A DNA stretch of 64,000 nucleotides from Capitulum mitella. Lineage: Eukaryota > Arthropoda > Thecostraca > Pollicipedomorpha > Pollicipedidae. Under the pieces are notes generated by a model. It made no database searches, was not told the origin of the DNA, and worked only from the letters and a program-made list of their open reading frames with translations. Where the stretch lies: the NCBI GenBank assembly GCA_030062745.1, contig CP099839.1, positions 29,883,451-29,947,450 on the forward strand, in the 5' to 3' direction. Numbering within the stretch: the first letter of the stretch is position 1; every line of letters starts with the position of its first letter. The position numbers were made by a program, and so were the translations under genes. This document shows positions 1-10,282 of the stretch, piece by piece.

Positions 1-380
1 CCTTTTCCTTTCCATCGTCAGTAACAGTCTGCCGTCCCAGTGGACCACCAGGTTGGGTGACGCGGAGAAAGAATGCTAGATTTCATCCGCAATGGCTTTC
101 CTCTGCGATCTACGTGCGCGCCTGCCCGAGTTTCTGTGATCGCCAGTTCAGAGGAGTCGTGGCCGAGGACCGAAGCCGTCGCCGATAGGAAGTGAATTGC
201 AGAGCGATCATTGAGCTCGGTCCGATCGAGGGCTGCTGCCTGACCAGGAGTGGCGATGTTCTTGGCTCTCCTGCAGGGCCGCTTCGAAGGCATGGCCAAG
301 GGCTGCGGGACATCCTGATCTGTCAGTTGTGTGTTGTCGGTAGGCGAATATTCCAGCTGGACAGTTGCCTCATGCTCGGT
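1..380. other. Spacer, nothing recognised
   Basis: Short overlapping open frames occur on both strands, but none shows a recognisable domain or splice structure. It lies downstream (on the minus strand) of the decayed gene at 400-790 and may hold more of its 3' remains; I cannot support a feature here. Confidence 0.4.
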
Positions 381-399
381 CTGCTGTGTAATCTAACGG

Positions 400-790
400 C
401 GGGCCCTTTAAAGCTTCGGCCTACTGTTGTCGTTGAAGAACTCGCTCCTCCTCCTCAGGAGGGAACTTATCGAATACCACCATGACGCCTCGGCGACCTG
501 GCTCCCTTTGGGCCTAGAGAATGTCTATCCTCTTGGTTTTGATGATCTTAATGGTGCCGACAAGGGCAAGGTGAAAAAGATTGTTAAGGTTGTCCCTAAA
601 TCCATTCTTCTTGTCATTTTCCGGGATGAACCTCCAGAATTTGCCTTTGGTACTGGTCAGGCTTCCTGTTGAGCTTCTTTATCACGTTCCGCTCCGGTGC
701 AGTGAGAATACGGGCTTTGTTCCACGCCTTCATCATTTCGCGGACGATCTGTGTTTTGACCTACCTCTGGGTAAGCCTATCTACACGGTG
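400..790 (-). pseudogene. Decayed copy of an uncharacterised arthropod gene family (possibly transposon-linked)
   Basis: Read on the minus strand, two frames carry fragments of one protein type. About 610-760 encodes a segment like REMMKAWNKARI followed by VIKKLNRKP. About 480-600, in another frame, encodes FRDNLNNLF followed by AQREPGRRG. I associate this order (Trp/Lys-rich helix, then a D-L-F segment, then QRE-GRRG) with uncharacterised proteins common in arthropod genomes; that match is from memory. A TGA, a frame change between the blocks, and a TAG just before the AQRE block show the copy is broken. No start, end or flanking duplication could be fixed. It is probably a neutral relic; a search against arthropod proteins would confirm or reject the family. 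Confidence 0.45.
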
Positions 791-839
791 GGACTGAAAA
801 TATTGCTGCAGCACTTCTCCCCGCGAAGGCAGTTTTGAG

Positions 840-2050
840 CACCGGCCAACCAAAATTCGGCTTTTTTCTCGTGGTGCAGCCATAGTGGCACATACTTCCG
901 TTATAAAAGGTACTTTCTGCATTGACGCAGGTGGTCCTTAAATATCCTGACGTCTAAGAACGCGCGGGAGATTGCCAGACCGGCACCGTGGGTTACCGTG
1001 GCATGGCAAGGCGTGGTACTTCAAATATGTCACAGTCTGCAAACGATGGCCAGAATATTGGCGAGATGTTGCGGCAGCTTCGATTCTTCCCTAAATGAGA
1101 CAGTAGGTTGCCTGTCCGGGATAGTTTTTGTTGATCTAATCTATCCCCAAAATACATTTTCTCACCGAATTTTGGCCATATGTTTTTCAACACTGCGCAG
1201 AAGTGTAAAAGCTGTCCCAACACAGGCAGAACAAACTTCTCCATTTCCAGGTTATCGGCCCCAAAATAAAAGTCACCTCAGATTGAAATATTCGCCTTAG
1301 GCCCGCCTCGGTGAGGTATCATCAACATTCGTCATTATCTGCAGTCTGGGCCATGCCATGTTCGTTAAGCAGATGAAGCATGCTCATGGGATGCTCAAAC
1401 CCATGTACTAGGAGTAGCAAGATTGACGGTTTTAATATATGACTGATTAATTTTCCGTTTTCCTCGCGTAAAACTCGGGTTTAACCGCCTAGTTCAATGA
1501 AGTTCTACCAATCAAGTACTGGGGTTTTAGCAGGGTTTTCGGATCAGGATGATTGGTGATGACTACAGCACTGCTGGACTGTTACCGCATTCATATAAAC
1601 CTTATCTCACTATAGCGAAACCGCCCGGCGCACCAGCTCGCCCTTCAGTTTTCTTGCGCTTGAACACATCAAAGAAGGTTATCATCATTTTTAACGTGCT
1701 TACGATGCAATGAAACGCCTTGGCCGCCCACCAGACAATCGCGGCATCGGGTGCCGGCGTACTAATTACGAAACACGCTCGCCAGCGGTCACTAGGTGTT
1801 CCTACAATACGTATTATAAAGTGATGCTTCTAAGTGTGCTCCCACATTACTCAATGATTCAGCACATCCTTCGTTGATAAGATGCTGCTTTGCGAGCGCA
1901 GCGCTTTATGGAATACCTTCCTGGGTACGCTAGTACACCTGGCTGTTTTTTTTCTTTGCATGGGCAAAGGATCTTGACTGGGGGGGACAAAGTGTTTGAC
2001 TGGGGGGCATTTGCCCCCCCCCAGTTGACATGTTAAAATAGGCCGTGGTG
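840..2050. other. Spacer, nothing recognised
   Basis: Moderate-GC DNA with only short open frames and no phase-consistent splice structure. A short run near 1978-2025 holds two G tracts facing a C tract around a GGGGGGCATTTGCCCCCC palindrome, which could form a hairpin. No RNA gene was seen. Confidence 0.4.
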
Positions 2051-2084
2051 AAAAGGTGACTAGTTCTTGATGCAGTCAGGGGGT

Positions 2085-3600
2085 CTATGGTAGGGCCAGA
2101 TTACCCCTGAGATGCACAGAAGGGCTCCTGAAGCTTTTGAAGGGTCCCTGAGATAACAACAGGGTTTCAACACAGCAGATTGCCCCTGAGACGTTGGGGC
2201 TCCGTTGCAAAACGTTGGGGCCCTGTTGGGGCCCTGTCCAGAGACAGCCAAGATGGGGATTGGGTTTCATGGGGCCTCAAATGGGTTTCATGGATGCCTT
2301 TGAAAAGCCAAAGGTTCCTGATGCAGTCAGAGTCCCCGCCCCAGGGTTAATCAGACTCTGAGGCTGCAAGATGACCCCTAAGATGGATAGAAGGGCCCCT
2401 GAAACTCTCCAAGTGTCCCAGGGACTGGAAGAAGAGGACCCAAAAATAGCAAAGGGTACATTAGACCACTAAAAGTGCCAGAGAGGCCCCCAAGACAGTA
2501 AGACCTTGAAAGGGTGCCTGGCATGGCAAAAGGTGACTGGCCAGCCAGATGGACCCCCTGAGCAGGGATTCGTCAGTGACCTTCTCAGCCTCAAGAGGGA
2601 CCCCAAATGGGCTGCGTGGGTCTTTTTGAAAATCTGAGGGGTTCTTGATGCTGTGAGGGACACAGGAAGGTCAGGTGGGTCCTGAGGTGGCAAGATGGGC
2701 ATTACATGGCAGATGGCCCTTGAGATGGCCAAAAAGCTCAGAGAGCCCCTAGGAGGCAGACAATAAGAGGACCTTTGAGATGGTATGGAGGCCCTGGATG
2801 ACTGGAGGGCCCCAGAGTGTGTGATGTTGGCTTCTGGCACAGAAAAGGTCTCCCTGATACTGCCATTTAGACCCCTGAAGTGCCATCAAAGGCACCTGAT
2901 GTGGCTAGAGGGGCCGTAAGACTGCCAGATATACCCTGTTTAACAGAGGAAGGCCTCTCATACAGCCATGGAGACCACTGGAGATGTTCAGAGGTCCCAT
3001 GACTCTGCACAGTGCCCTGAAATCACCTAAAGATCTTTTCTTACTGTCAGAGGGCCCCTGAGATGGCAAAAATGTTCCCCAGAGATGACAAGAGGGGCAC
3101 TTTGGACAACACAAGTTCCTGTGAGACTGCTAGAAAGGGCCTTTGAGACTGTAAACCAGCATTCTGCTAGGAGGCAGAATGCTGTAGCAGTAGGGGTGCC
3201 TGAGATGACCAGAGGGGCCCCTGAAACTACTCAACCTTGAGATTTTCAGGTAGCTCCTGAATTAGCCAGAGAACAAAGAGAATTGCCAGAGGCACCTCTG
3301 TCACAGCAGAGGGAGGCTTGTAGAGGGCCCTTATTACTGCCTGAGGGGTTCCTGAGATGGTGAAAATTCCCCAGGGACAAGAAGAAAGAGCCTGGCATGG
3401 CTGAAGTGTCCCTGAAACTGCCAGATGGGTCCATGAAACTACTGGAGGTGCCCCTGAAACTGCCAAAGGAGCACCTGAGGCATTCTAAGGGAGACGTGAA
3501 ACTGTAAAAGGAACCTGAGATCACTTCAGGGCTCTGACACAGCAGGTGGCCCAAGACCTCCAAAAGTGCCCCTGAAAGTGCAAGAGAGAACCTAACCTAA
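2085..3600. repeat. Degenerate minisatellite (CCCTGAGATGGC-type units)
   Basis: Words such as CCCTGAGATGGC, CCCTGAAACTGCC and AGAGGGGCCCCTGA recur every 20-35 bp across about 1.5 kb, with heavy substitution and length variation. The minus-strand open frames here repeat short peptides (GSFRGTSSS, GSFRDTSA types), which is the repeat showing through rather than a coding signal. It is an old, diverged tandem array upstream of MED28. Confidence 0.7.
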
Positions 3601-6600
3601 GCTAGCAAAAAAGTCTCCAGAAACTACAAGGGACAGGGTGGCTTGTGGACCAGATACAGACATGATGTTTCATACAAAGGGAGGAATGAAGCCACCTAAA
3701 ATCCCACTGTTGTCATATTTCAGCCAGTTTGTAAGGGAAGAAAATGAGGAATTTCCACAAATAAGGTGATGTGCAGGAATTTTTTTGGCACGTAATATGG
3801 TAAATCACATCAAATATTTCCTCTGGACCTTAGCAGATAAATGTTTTTCATATCTGCAAAGCAAAAAATGGAGGGGACAGCTGGCTGGAAGGGGGTGCTG
3901 TTCATTCACCCCCTACCCCTTGGCAGAATCCTTGGTCTGCTCCTGTTACCATGTGCACTGCTGAGCAAGGACATAAGTCATTTTTGCTTACATCAGCCCA
4001 GAATGAATTACAAAGGCAAGGTACGTTTCTGGCTATTCAAGCGTACTTGCGTATTTCTTGTGATTACATATTAGGTATATTATCAAAACATCTACTTATA
4101 TTAGCTCCAACTGGAAGGGAATATTCCACTGTATTAGAATGCATAGAAATGGGTTCCACTGGTCCCAGGAAAATTAGGTTACTGCATTTTTGTCACTCAT
4201 TTTTCTTTGTATGTACCCAGAAACAAAAAATGTAATATCAACCCATATTTCAAAGTTACCAGCTGATATGATATAATGCAGTTCTTCAGCTGATGTTCAT
4301 TGGCAACCTTTACCTGATTTTGGGATCACACATTTTTTGCATTTTTATAAATCCGATGCAGTGGTTTGATATGGTGATGTTAGGGATTGCAGGCTGCAGT
4401 AAGCAGAGCTTGTTGCCTAGATTAACATGTACACTTGGTTGTGCAATTCCAGGTAAGAGCTGGTTTCATAGTGAATGTTAAATATGCCACCAAGACTGTG
4501 CGGTAGCCAGGATGACTATGTTGGCCAGTTGTCAGCTGACCCATGAGTCAAATATTGAACACCTGAGTGACTCAGATCCATCTTGCCAGGATGGGGTAGC
4601 CAGTGCTCTGTCAACTTAGCTGCCAAGCACAGTATATCACATGAGCCAACACAGGGCATGCTTAAATAGGACACATGGGTAAGGAAGCGGCAAATTGCTC
4701 CGAAACTCAGTTTTGAGACAAATCATATGATAATTTAACTTCTAAGATGGCAGTTTACAGCCTATCTCATCTGAAAACCTCTGTTTAAGGCAGAACATTT
4801 TCTTTAACTAAAATTATTGACCCATTTGCTGCATCAAAGATTCCATGTCAGCACGAGGGCGTTGGTTTTTGTCATAAATCATCTCCTGAATGTTGAAATA
4901 GTTACAAACTAGGGCTCGCCGCTTACTTCGTTAAGCAAGGCTCATGAACAATGAACTGCTCGGTTTCTAACAGTTTAGATTTGGAAGCAGTCTGACGTCT
5001 GGGATCTTTGCTTGGTTTTTGGCCTTGGAGCGCGGCTGACCATAAATGACGGTAACGTGCTTCTTGCTGGACGCTCCTGTGCATGACATACCCCTTCCTG
5101 AATGCCCTTGATTTTATTTTGCATTTCGATTTCATGATCTGGTCTTGGTGACGGTTTTTACGTCGGACACGAAAGGTGGAAAACATGGAGAATAGCCACT
5201 TTCCTCCTTGCCTATCAGCATTCTTCTTAAACGCACACAGGACGTTGTGCGATGCGATGTCCATTGTCTTTTGAGAGAATACCCATTTCGAGTCATTCTC
5301 TCTTGGAGGCCAAAACCGCCTTCTGAAACCGACACTACTTTGACAACGAAACGTGCAGAGTTTTTAACCATGCGGATCCCAGGGTTTGAGAAACGCGTGC
5401 GCTATTCATTTTATTTGGCTGTAATGTGAGCCAGTAACTGCAGCCGGCTTGAATTCTTTTTTGCGATAAATCCCCGTTAGGATGTGCAGGACTTTACCAA
5501 AAGATCTGTTACAGACATACTACAACAAAATACGATGATTTTTGGGGTTGATATGGGTCACAAAAGAACGGGCTACGCGCCGATGTGATTTTCATTGCAA
5601 AAAGTCAAAATCTTGTACGCGATATTGAAGTGGAATCGATATGGGGTTCAGGAATAGGCGTGTCGTCTGCTTCTAGTGGCTTGGCACCCGATCTGTGGTT
5701 CTTAACTGTTGGGCTGTCGGTACGAATGAAAGACGGTACACGGAGCTACACCCTGATGCTTTTTCGGAGTCTCTGCGATCTCTGGACCGCCAGCACCATA
5801 CCCAATTCTGAAAAACGTCCAGAAACAGATTTTTGGCATTACCGCCGCTTGCGCGTGACACGTGCCACGCGATTGCCCGTTCAATTGTCATTCCACGGTG
5901 TTGCGTTTCGAGCCGAACCGACCAGTGGTTACCGAGAAAAGCGTTGAATCGCGCGGCACGCGCCAACGACGGGTCGCAGCGCGACGAAAATTGGCGGATT
6001 TTCTGGCGGCGCGCGAGACCTTTCGAACGGTGCACGGCACATGCCGATCCGTCCATCCGTTCGGGCCCTAGACCGGAGCGAAGGTTTGACGACAGACAGA
6101 CAGACGGACAGAAAGACAGACACACGTTACTCCAACAGTGTATAGATGACATGAAAACCTCGTGTAGAATCAGGTAGAAGTGATGATTGAGATACTTGCA
6201 AAGAAATCAGAAAATTGACATTTATCTAGGATATGGCATGAACATAATTGATTCGATGGGTGCAAAATGTATGTGAGATTCGAAATGAGCGCCTCAAAAA
6301 TCTGTAAATGATCCGAGGTCAGAATAATGGATCCAAGGTCAACCGATGCCATTGATCTCGGTTGACGTTCCAAAGGCCTCGATGAACAACTAATGTTATC
6401 AGTTGGCTTTAGGGCCCAAAAACACCCGTGAGACTCACTTTCGTGCAAATGTGAAAAACGGGTGTGTCAGATTTGGGTGGCAGGGGTTGGTTGGTGGCGG
6501 GGTGTCATGACATTTGACTTTCCAGGCCAAGCAGTTTGAATTGTAGAGTAGTCAGGCAAACAAGAGGTACGAATTTATTCAATTTCGTCAAATAGCCGCA

Positions 6601-7557
6601 GGGCATGTTTCTCAAGCGCCACTTGGCAACACTAAATTGAAGATATCTGAAAACGTTTCAGTTTGTCCAGACATGTTGTCTGCTTCGCTCATTGTAGATG
6701 TTTGGAGAAATATTGTGCTACATTCTCGCGAAGATCTTGACGGGCGAACATGGTTAAAATCGAAAATGTTCCATGTGACCGTGTCAGATCAAAGGCCAGT
6801 CCAATGTCACCGAAAAAAAATTAATTATTTATGGAAGCTGGAACATTTCTTTAGAATGGCGCTAATCGCGCCTTTCTGCGACAACTCATCAAGATATAGA
6901 CATTTGAATCACGCAGTGTCTGCAAAAATCGGTGACCTTTTATGACCTGTAGCTCTGGCCTCAGTGGCCACTCATCCAAGGCTAAAAATGTATGTCTGGC
7001 ATTTTTGATAGGTACTTTGAGCGTACTCAATTTTATCAAAATCGGAAGGGGCGAGTCAATTCTTGCGCGATTTGGCGTGGAATGACCCAGTTGGTTAGGA
7101 CGACCCTTGCTTTGCCCTATCCCGCACACATTCTGACCGACTGTTTATTGTAGTCTGGAAAACTAAAGCACTGAAACTCATGCATAATGTCATTTACCAT
7201 TGTTATTTGGGGCCTTGCTTAGGCGAGCTTCTGAACCCAGTTAAATTACCACATTACCCACTTTATGGATCTGGCTTGCTCATTTTTGAACTAGTGTTTT
7301 TGGTACAGGTGCCCAAACTTAAAATGCCTCTGTATCCTCGACAATGGCGAAACAAAATGGACGGAATCAGGGAAGATCAACTTTGGGGATAGGTTAGGCT
7401 ACAGGATGAAGACATGACTCTCCTCTCCCCTTAACACATGGTCTAAATCTGCCCTTGTACCTGCATTCACCGTGAGTTGCAGGTCTGCAACTCGAGGCAG
7501 TTCTGTTCAGCTTTCTGTTTGAAAGCTTTGAAAATGACGTATTCGCATGATTTTCAG
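3601..7557. other. Spacer upstream of MED28; MED28 first exon not found
   Basis: About 4 kb without a recognisable gene. It contains a GACA-type microsatellite near 6092-6124 and a GC-richer pocket at about 5830-6080 open in several frames at once, which argues against any single coding frame. Minus-strand open frames at 4923-5371 are basic (Lys/Arg-rich) but I do not recognise them. The N-terminal coding exon of MED28 is expected upstream of 7558, but I found no sequence here resembling the conserved acidic helix that precedes the FQ-x-C motif. Confidence 0.4.
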
Positions 7558-8856
7558 AATTGTCTCAGCATCCTGATAAAGGAAGACAACTTCAACACTC
7601 AGGACCGAGAAGACATTCGGGCTCACGCGGAGGCATCGGTGCTTCAGTTTATGGACTGCGCACGCCAGCTGGACCAGAGCTTCCTCCAGAAACGCCTTCT
7701 TCTCTCTGTGCACAGACCAGACTTGATAGTCAAGGAGGCAAGCATCAAAGCGAATGAACCCATACTTTAAGGCGGGGATGGCTGTGGTAAATCTCATAGC
7801 TGTGCTGTTTCGTAAAAAGATACAATTAAGAAGCTCGTCTGTCGTAGACGTGTGTAATTGTAACGCGTTATTGATGATAATATACACTTTTCGAGTACAT
7901 CAGAGACCTTGCTATTCGTCTCGCTCTCCATTCGGCCCCATAGTGGGGCCCAGTCAAGTTGCTGGTCGCAGATGAATATGCCGGATCGTGCGTGTGCGTG
8001 GGCCGGCTGCGGCGGCGCCGGTCTCCCGGTGTTGTGCGTCGTGCTGACGACCGCTGGGACCATGCCGCCGCAGGACACACAGGAGCTGAAGACCGAGCTG
8101 CTGCGGAAGGACGAGCTGATCAAGAAGACTCAGGAGAAGATCGCCGTGTGGAAGAACACGCTGTCGGACGTGCAGCATCCGCGTGGAGGCGGAGACATGC
8201 CGCCCATGCAAGACAGCCAGGTGAGCATCAAGGTGATGGACTGATTGGCAACGTGGTGTCCGGTAGCGATGTAGCTGTGATGTCTTATCACTGAGATGCG
8301 CTAACTCTGCTTCAAATGAAGAAAAGTGCATTAGTGACGGCTACCCACCGAAGCCCTTGTAGGGTCTCGAAACTTCAATGGTCCACCGTTAGAGATCGCC
8401 TTGCATAGGGCCATTGATTGATTTTGTCAGTCCAAGTCTGTACTTGCGTACAATGCGCCGAAGCAGTGGCCGGCAAGCGGCCAGTCCGAGCGTTGATCAA
8501 CGTTACCCTCTCGTTCCACGGGCCCGTTGGCGTCTGTTTTGTTGACGACCCTTCGACGGCCCGTGTGGGCTTGTTTGATGGTCGCTGACGGACCGGTTGA
8601 CCAGCCGCGGTCGCTTCAGCAGTATGCCCGGCGGCCGGAGTCCCCCTCCTACGGTTGCCCGCCGACCAGCGCCACGTCCGTGTTGTTGCAGCACATGCCG
8701 TCGCCTGGCGCCGGCCTGCCGCCGGTGCAGGCGTACCGTCCGCCGGGGCCGGTCGGCTTCATGACGCGTGGCCCGGCGCCGCCCTTCCCCGGGCACCAGG
8801 GCAACCTGCAGGGCCACCTCGCCTACCTCGAGAGGACCACGTCGAACATCGTGTAG
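7558..8856 (+). CDS. MED28: Mediator complex subunit 28 (5' end not found)
   Basis: MED28 is a small helical subunit of the Mediator head that links transcription factors to RNA polymerase II in the nucleus. Three exons are visible: 7558-7737, 8074-8220, and about 8620-8856 (the last could start at 8605). Exon A encodes NCLSILIKED, the EDIRAHAEA helix and FLQKRLLLSVHRP, matching the family core. Exon B encodes the ELKTELLRKDELIKK coiled coil and WKNTLSDVQ. Exon C is a Pro/Gly-rich linker ending LAYLERTTSNIV, like the vertebrate C-terminus. All junctions are phase 0. The first intron needs a GC donor (GAG|GCAAGC). Exon A follows TTTTCAG; reading through it gives a possible Met at 7534 and Asp-Phe-Gln before Asn-Cys, so either a short N-terminus starts there or an upstream exon is missing. 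The gene converges on GAK. Confidence 0.9.
7738..8073 (+). other. MED28: GC-AG intron of MED28
   Basis: The exon ends in codons for Val-Lys-Glu and the intron starts GCAAGC; it ends at CCGCCGCAG before the Asp-Thr-Gln codons. The frame is preserved, and the joined Val-Lys-Glu-Asp matches the conserved VIKED-type segment. No GT donor lies between Glu and the in-frame stop about 30 nt on. A weaker GT at ATA|GTCAAG would drop the conserved Val-Lys-Glu. AG|GCAAG is the consensus of the minor GC-AG intron class. Confidence 0.8.
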
Positions 8857-8908
8857 CGGCGCGAGCGCCAGCGCGGCGCGGTCCTTCGTGGCATGACAGC
8901 TGGGACGC

Positions 8909-9130
8909 CTTGTCAGGACGTGATGTCCACGTGTGCTGGCCTGTTCGGGCGTAATGTCTGCTTACGTTGGTTCGTCAGGATGTAATGTACGCCTGTGTTG
9001 GCTCGTCAGGACGTGATGTCCGCCTGTGTTGGCTCGTCAGGACGTGACGTCCGCCCGTGTTGGCTCGTCAGGACGCTGTGTCCAGTTGTGACGCCCAGTC
9101 AGGACGTGATGTCCAGCTTTGTCCGGACGA
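8909..9130 (+). repeat. 31-bp tandem repeat in the MED28 3' UTR
   Basis: The unit is GTTGGCTCGTCAGGACGTGA plus 11 further bases. Three copies between about 8975 and 9067 are nearly identical, with degenerate copies on both sides. It begins about 50 bp after the MED28 stop, so it is probably transcribed in the 3' UTR. The shared core is GTCAGGACGTGATGTCC. Confidence 0.8.
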
Positions 9131-9328
9131 TGAGTCGAGCGGTGGCGTGATGCCAGGCCATGTGCAGGGGTACAGAGTGGTGTAGTGATGCGTTCGACGG
9201 ACAGACTCGTGGAGTTTGGCCGGTGCTTTTTGTGCCTCCATGCGCTGGTGAGACTTCCGATTTAATTTATTCCGCAGCCTGCGCTCCGTGTGGCAAAGCG
9301 GCCCATAAACGCTGCAGGGATCAGACTG

Positions 9329-9334
9329 TTTATT
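9329..9334 (-). terminator. Candidate GAK polyadenylation signal
   Basis: AATAAA on the minus strand about 950 bp beyond the GAK stop; a second lies at 9266-9271. If either is used, the GAK 3' UTR overlaps the MED28 3' UTR. No closer canonical hexamer was noticed between 9335 and 10282. Confidence 0.35.
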
Positions 9335-9909
9335 GTTCGCCTGATTTCCGGACCGCCACGGAAACGCACTTTCTAGCCAAACGGACAGCGCTAGCTACCG
9401 GTGAGCTACATAAGACTTCACCCGACGACATATATAACGTACCTAACGTCAATTTGTCTATTTAGAGTTTGACCTAGTCTTCCTCGTCCCTCCCCAATAC
9501 GTTTTGCGACCTCCGAGAACAGATTACGAGGCAGCAATGCCTCAGAGCAACGGAAGATAAAGTTGGAAGCGGCCGGCCCCCGGGCGTCCGCTGCCCACGG
9601 AGCGCTCGTGCAGACTGTCTCCGTCCGCGCGTGCAACCCCGACCAGCCGCGTCAAAGACGTCTGCTAAACCCCGCGGCGGCTACAACAGCCCTGATGCCA
9701 GTGGTCGTGGTTTCGACTGGCCAATGGACCAAGTGGCTCGCCCAGCCGTCGACGCCGGCTCCTGCGGGGAGGGGACAGGATATCGCGGCGCAGAACACGG
9801 AACCTCGGGACAACAGGCCTACCCTCAAACACCGCGCAGCGACTGACATCCAGGCCGAATACCGAAGCTGAATCGAAGCCTGCGCGGCTGGAACGTACGG
9901 TCAACAGTA

Positions 9910-9915
9910 AATAAA
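9910..9915 (+). terminator. Candidate MED28 polyadenylation signal
   Basis: AATAAA lies about 1.05 kb after the MED28 stop codon and is the first canonical hexamer noted on the plus strand there. It would give a long 3' UTR carrying the 31-bp repeat. Use of the site is inferred. Confidence 0.45.
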
Positions 9916-10282
9916 CGTTATAAAACGGATAAATTAAGACGCTCTGGACAGATACGCGAACCGTTTATAGACCTCCAAAAACATCCTAGCCTCTCGCCGC
10001 CGACGGAAGCCTCGGCGGCAGCACCTCGTCGATCGCCTACCTACACGGTCGTCGTCGCTCTCTGGAATGTTCGGGAACCGGGCGCAGGCAGCAGCTGCAC
10101 GTGGGCACAAGCGGCCCGCGCCCCAAGGCCGACACCCACCGCATCGGTCAGAAACAATCTCTAGGATAACAGATAATGACTGATGATGCTTCGTATATCA
10201 CAAAAATGAACGCGACTAAACAGCTGACGGGTAATACGGCGGAGACTACGCCGCGGCGAGCCCCGGTCGTCCGCGCGCTGAG

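Noticed and set aside
5673-6177. Four overlapping frames of up to 159 residues, possible gene
   Set aside because: Open simultaneously on both strands, end in a GACA microsatellite, and match nothing I recognise.
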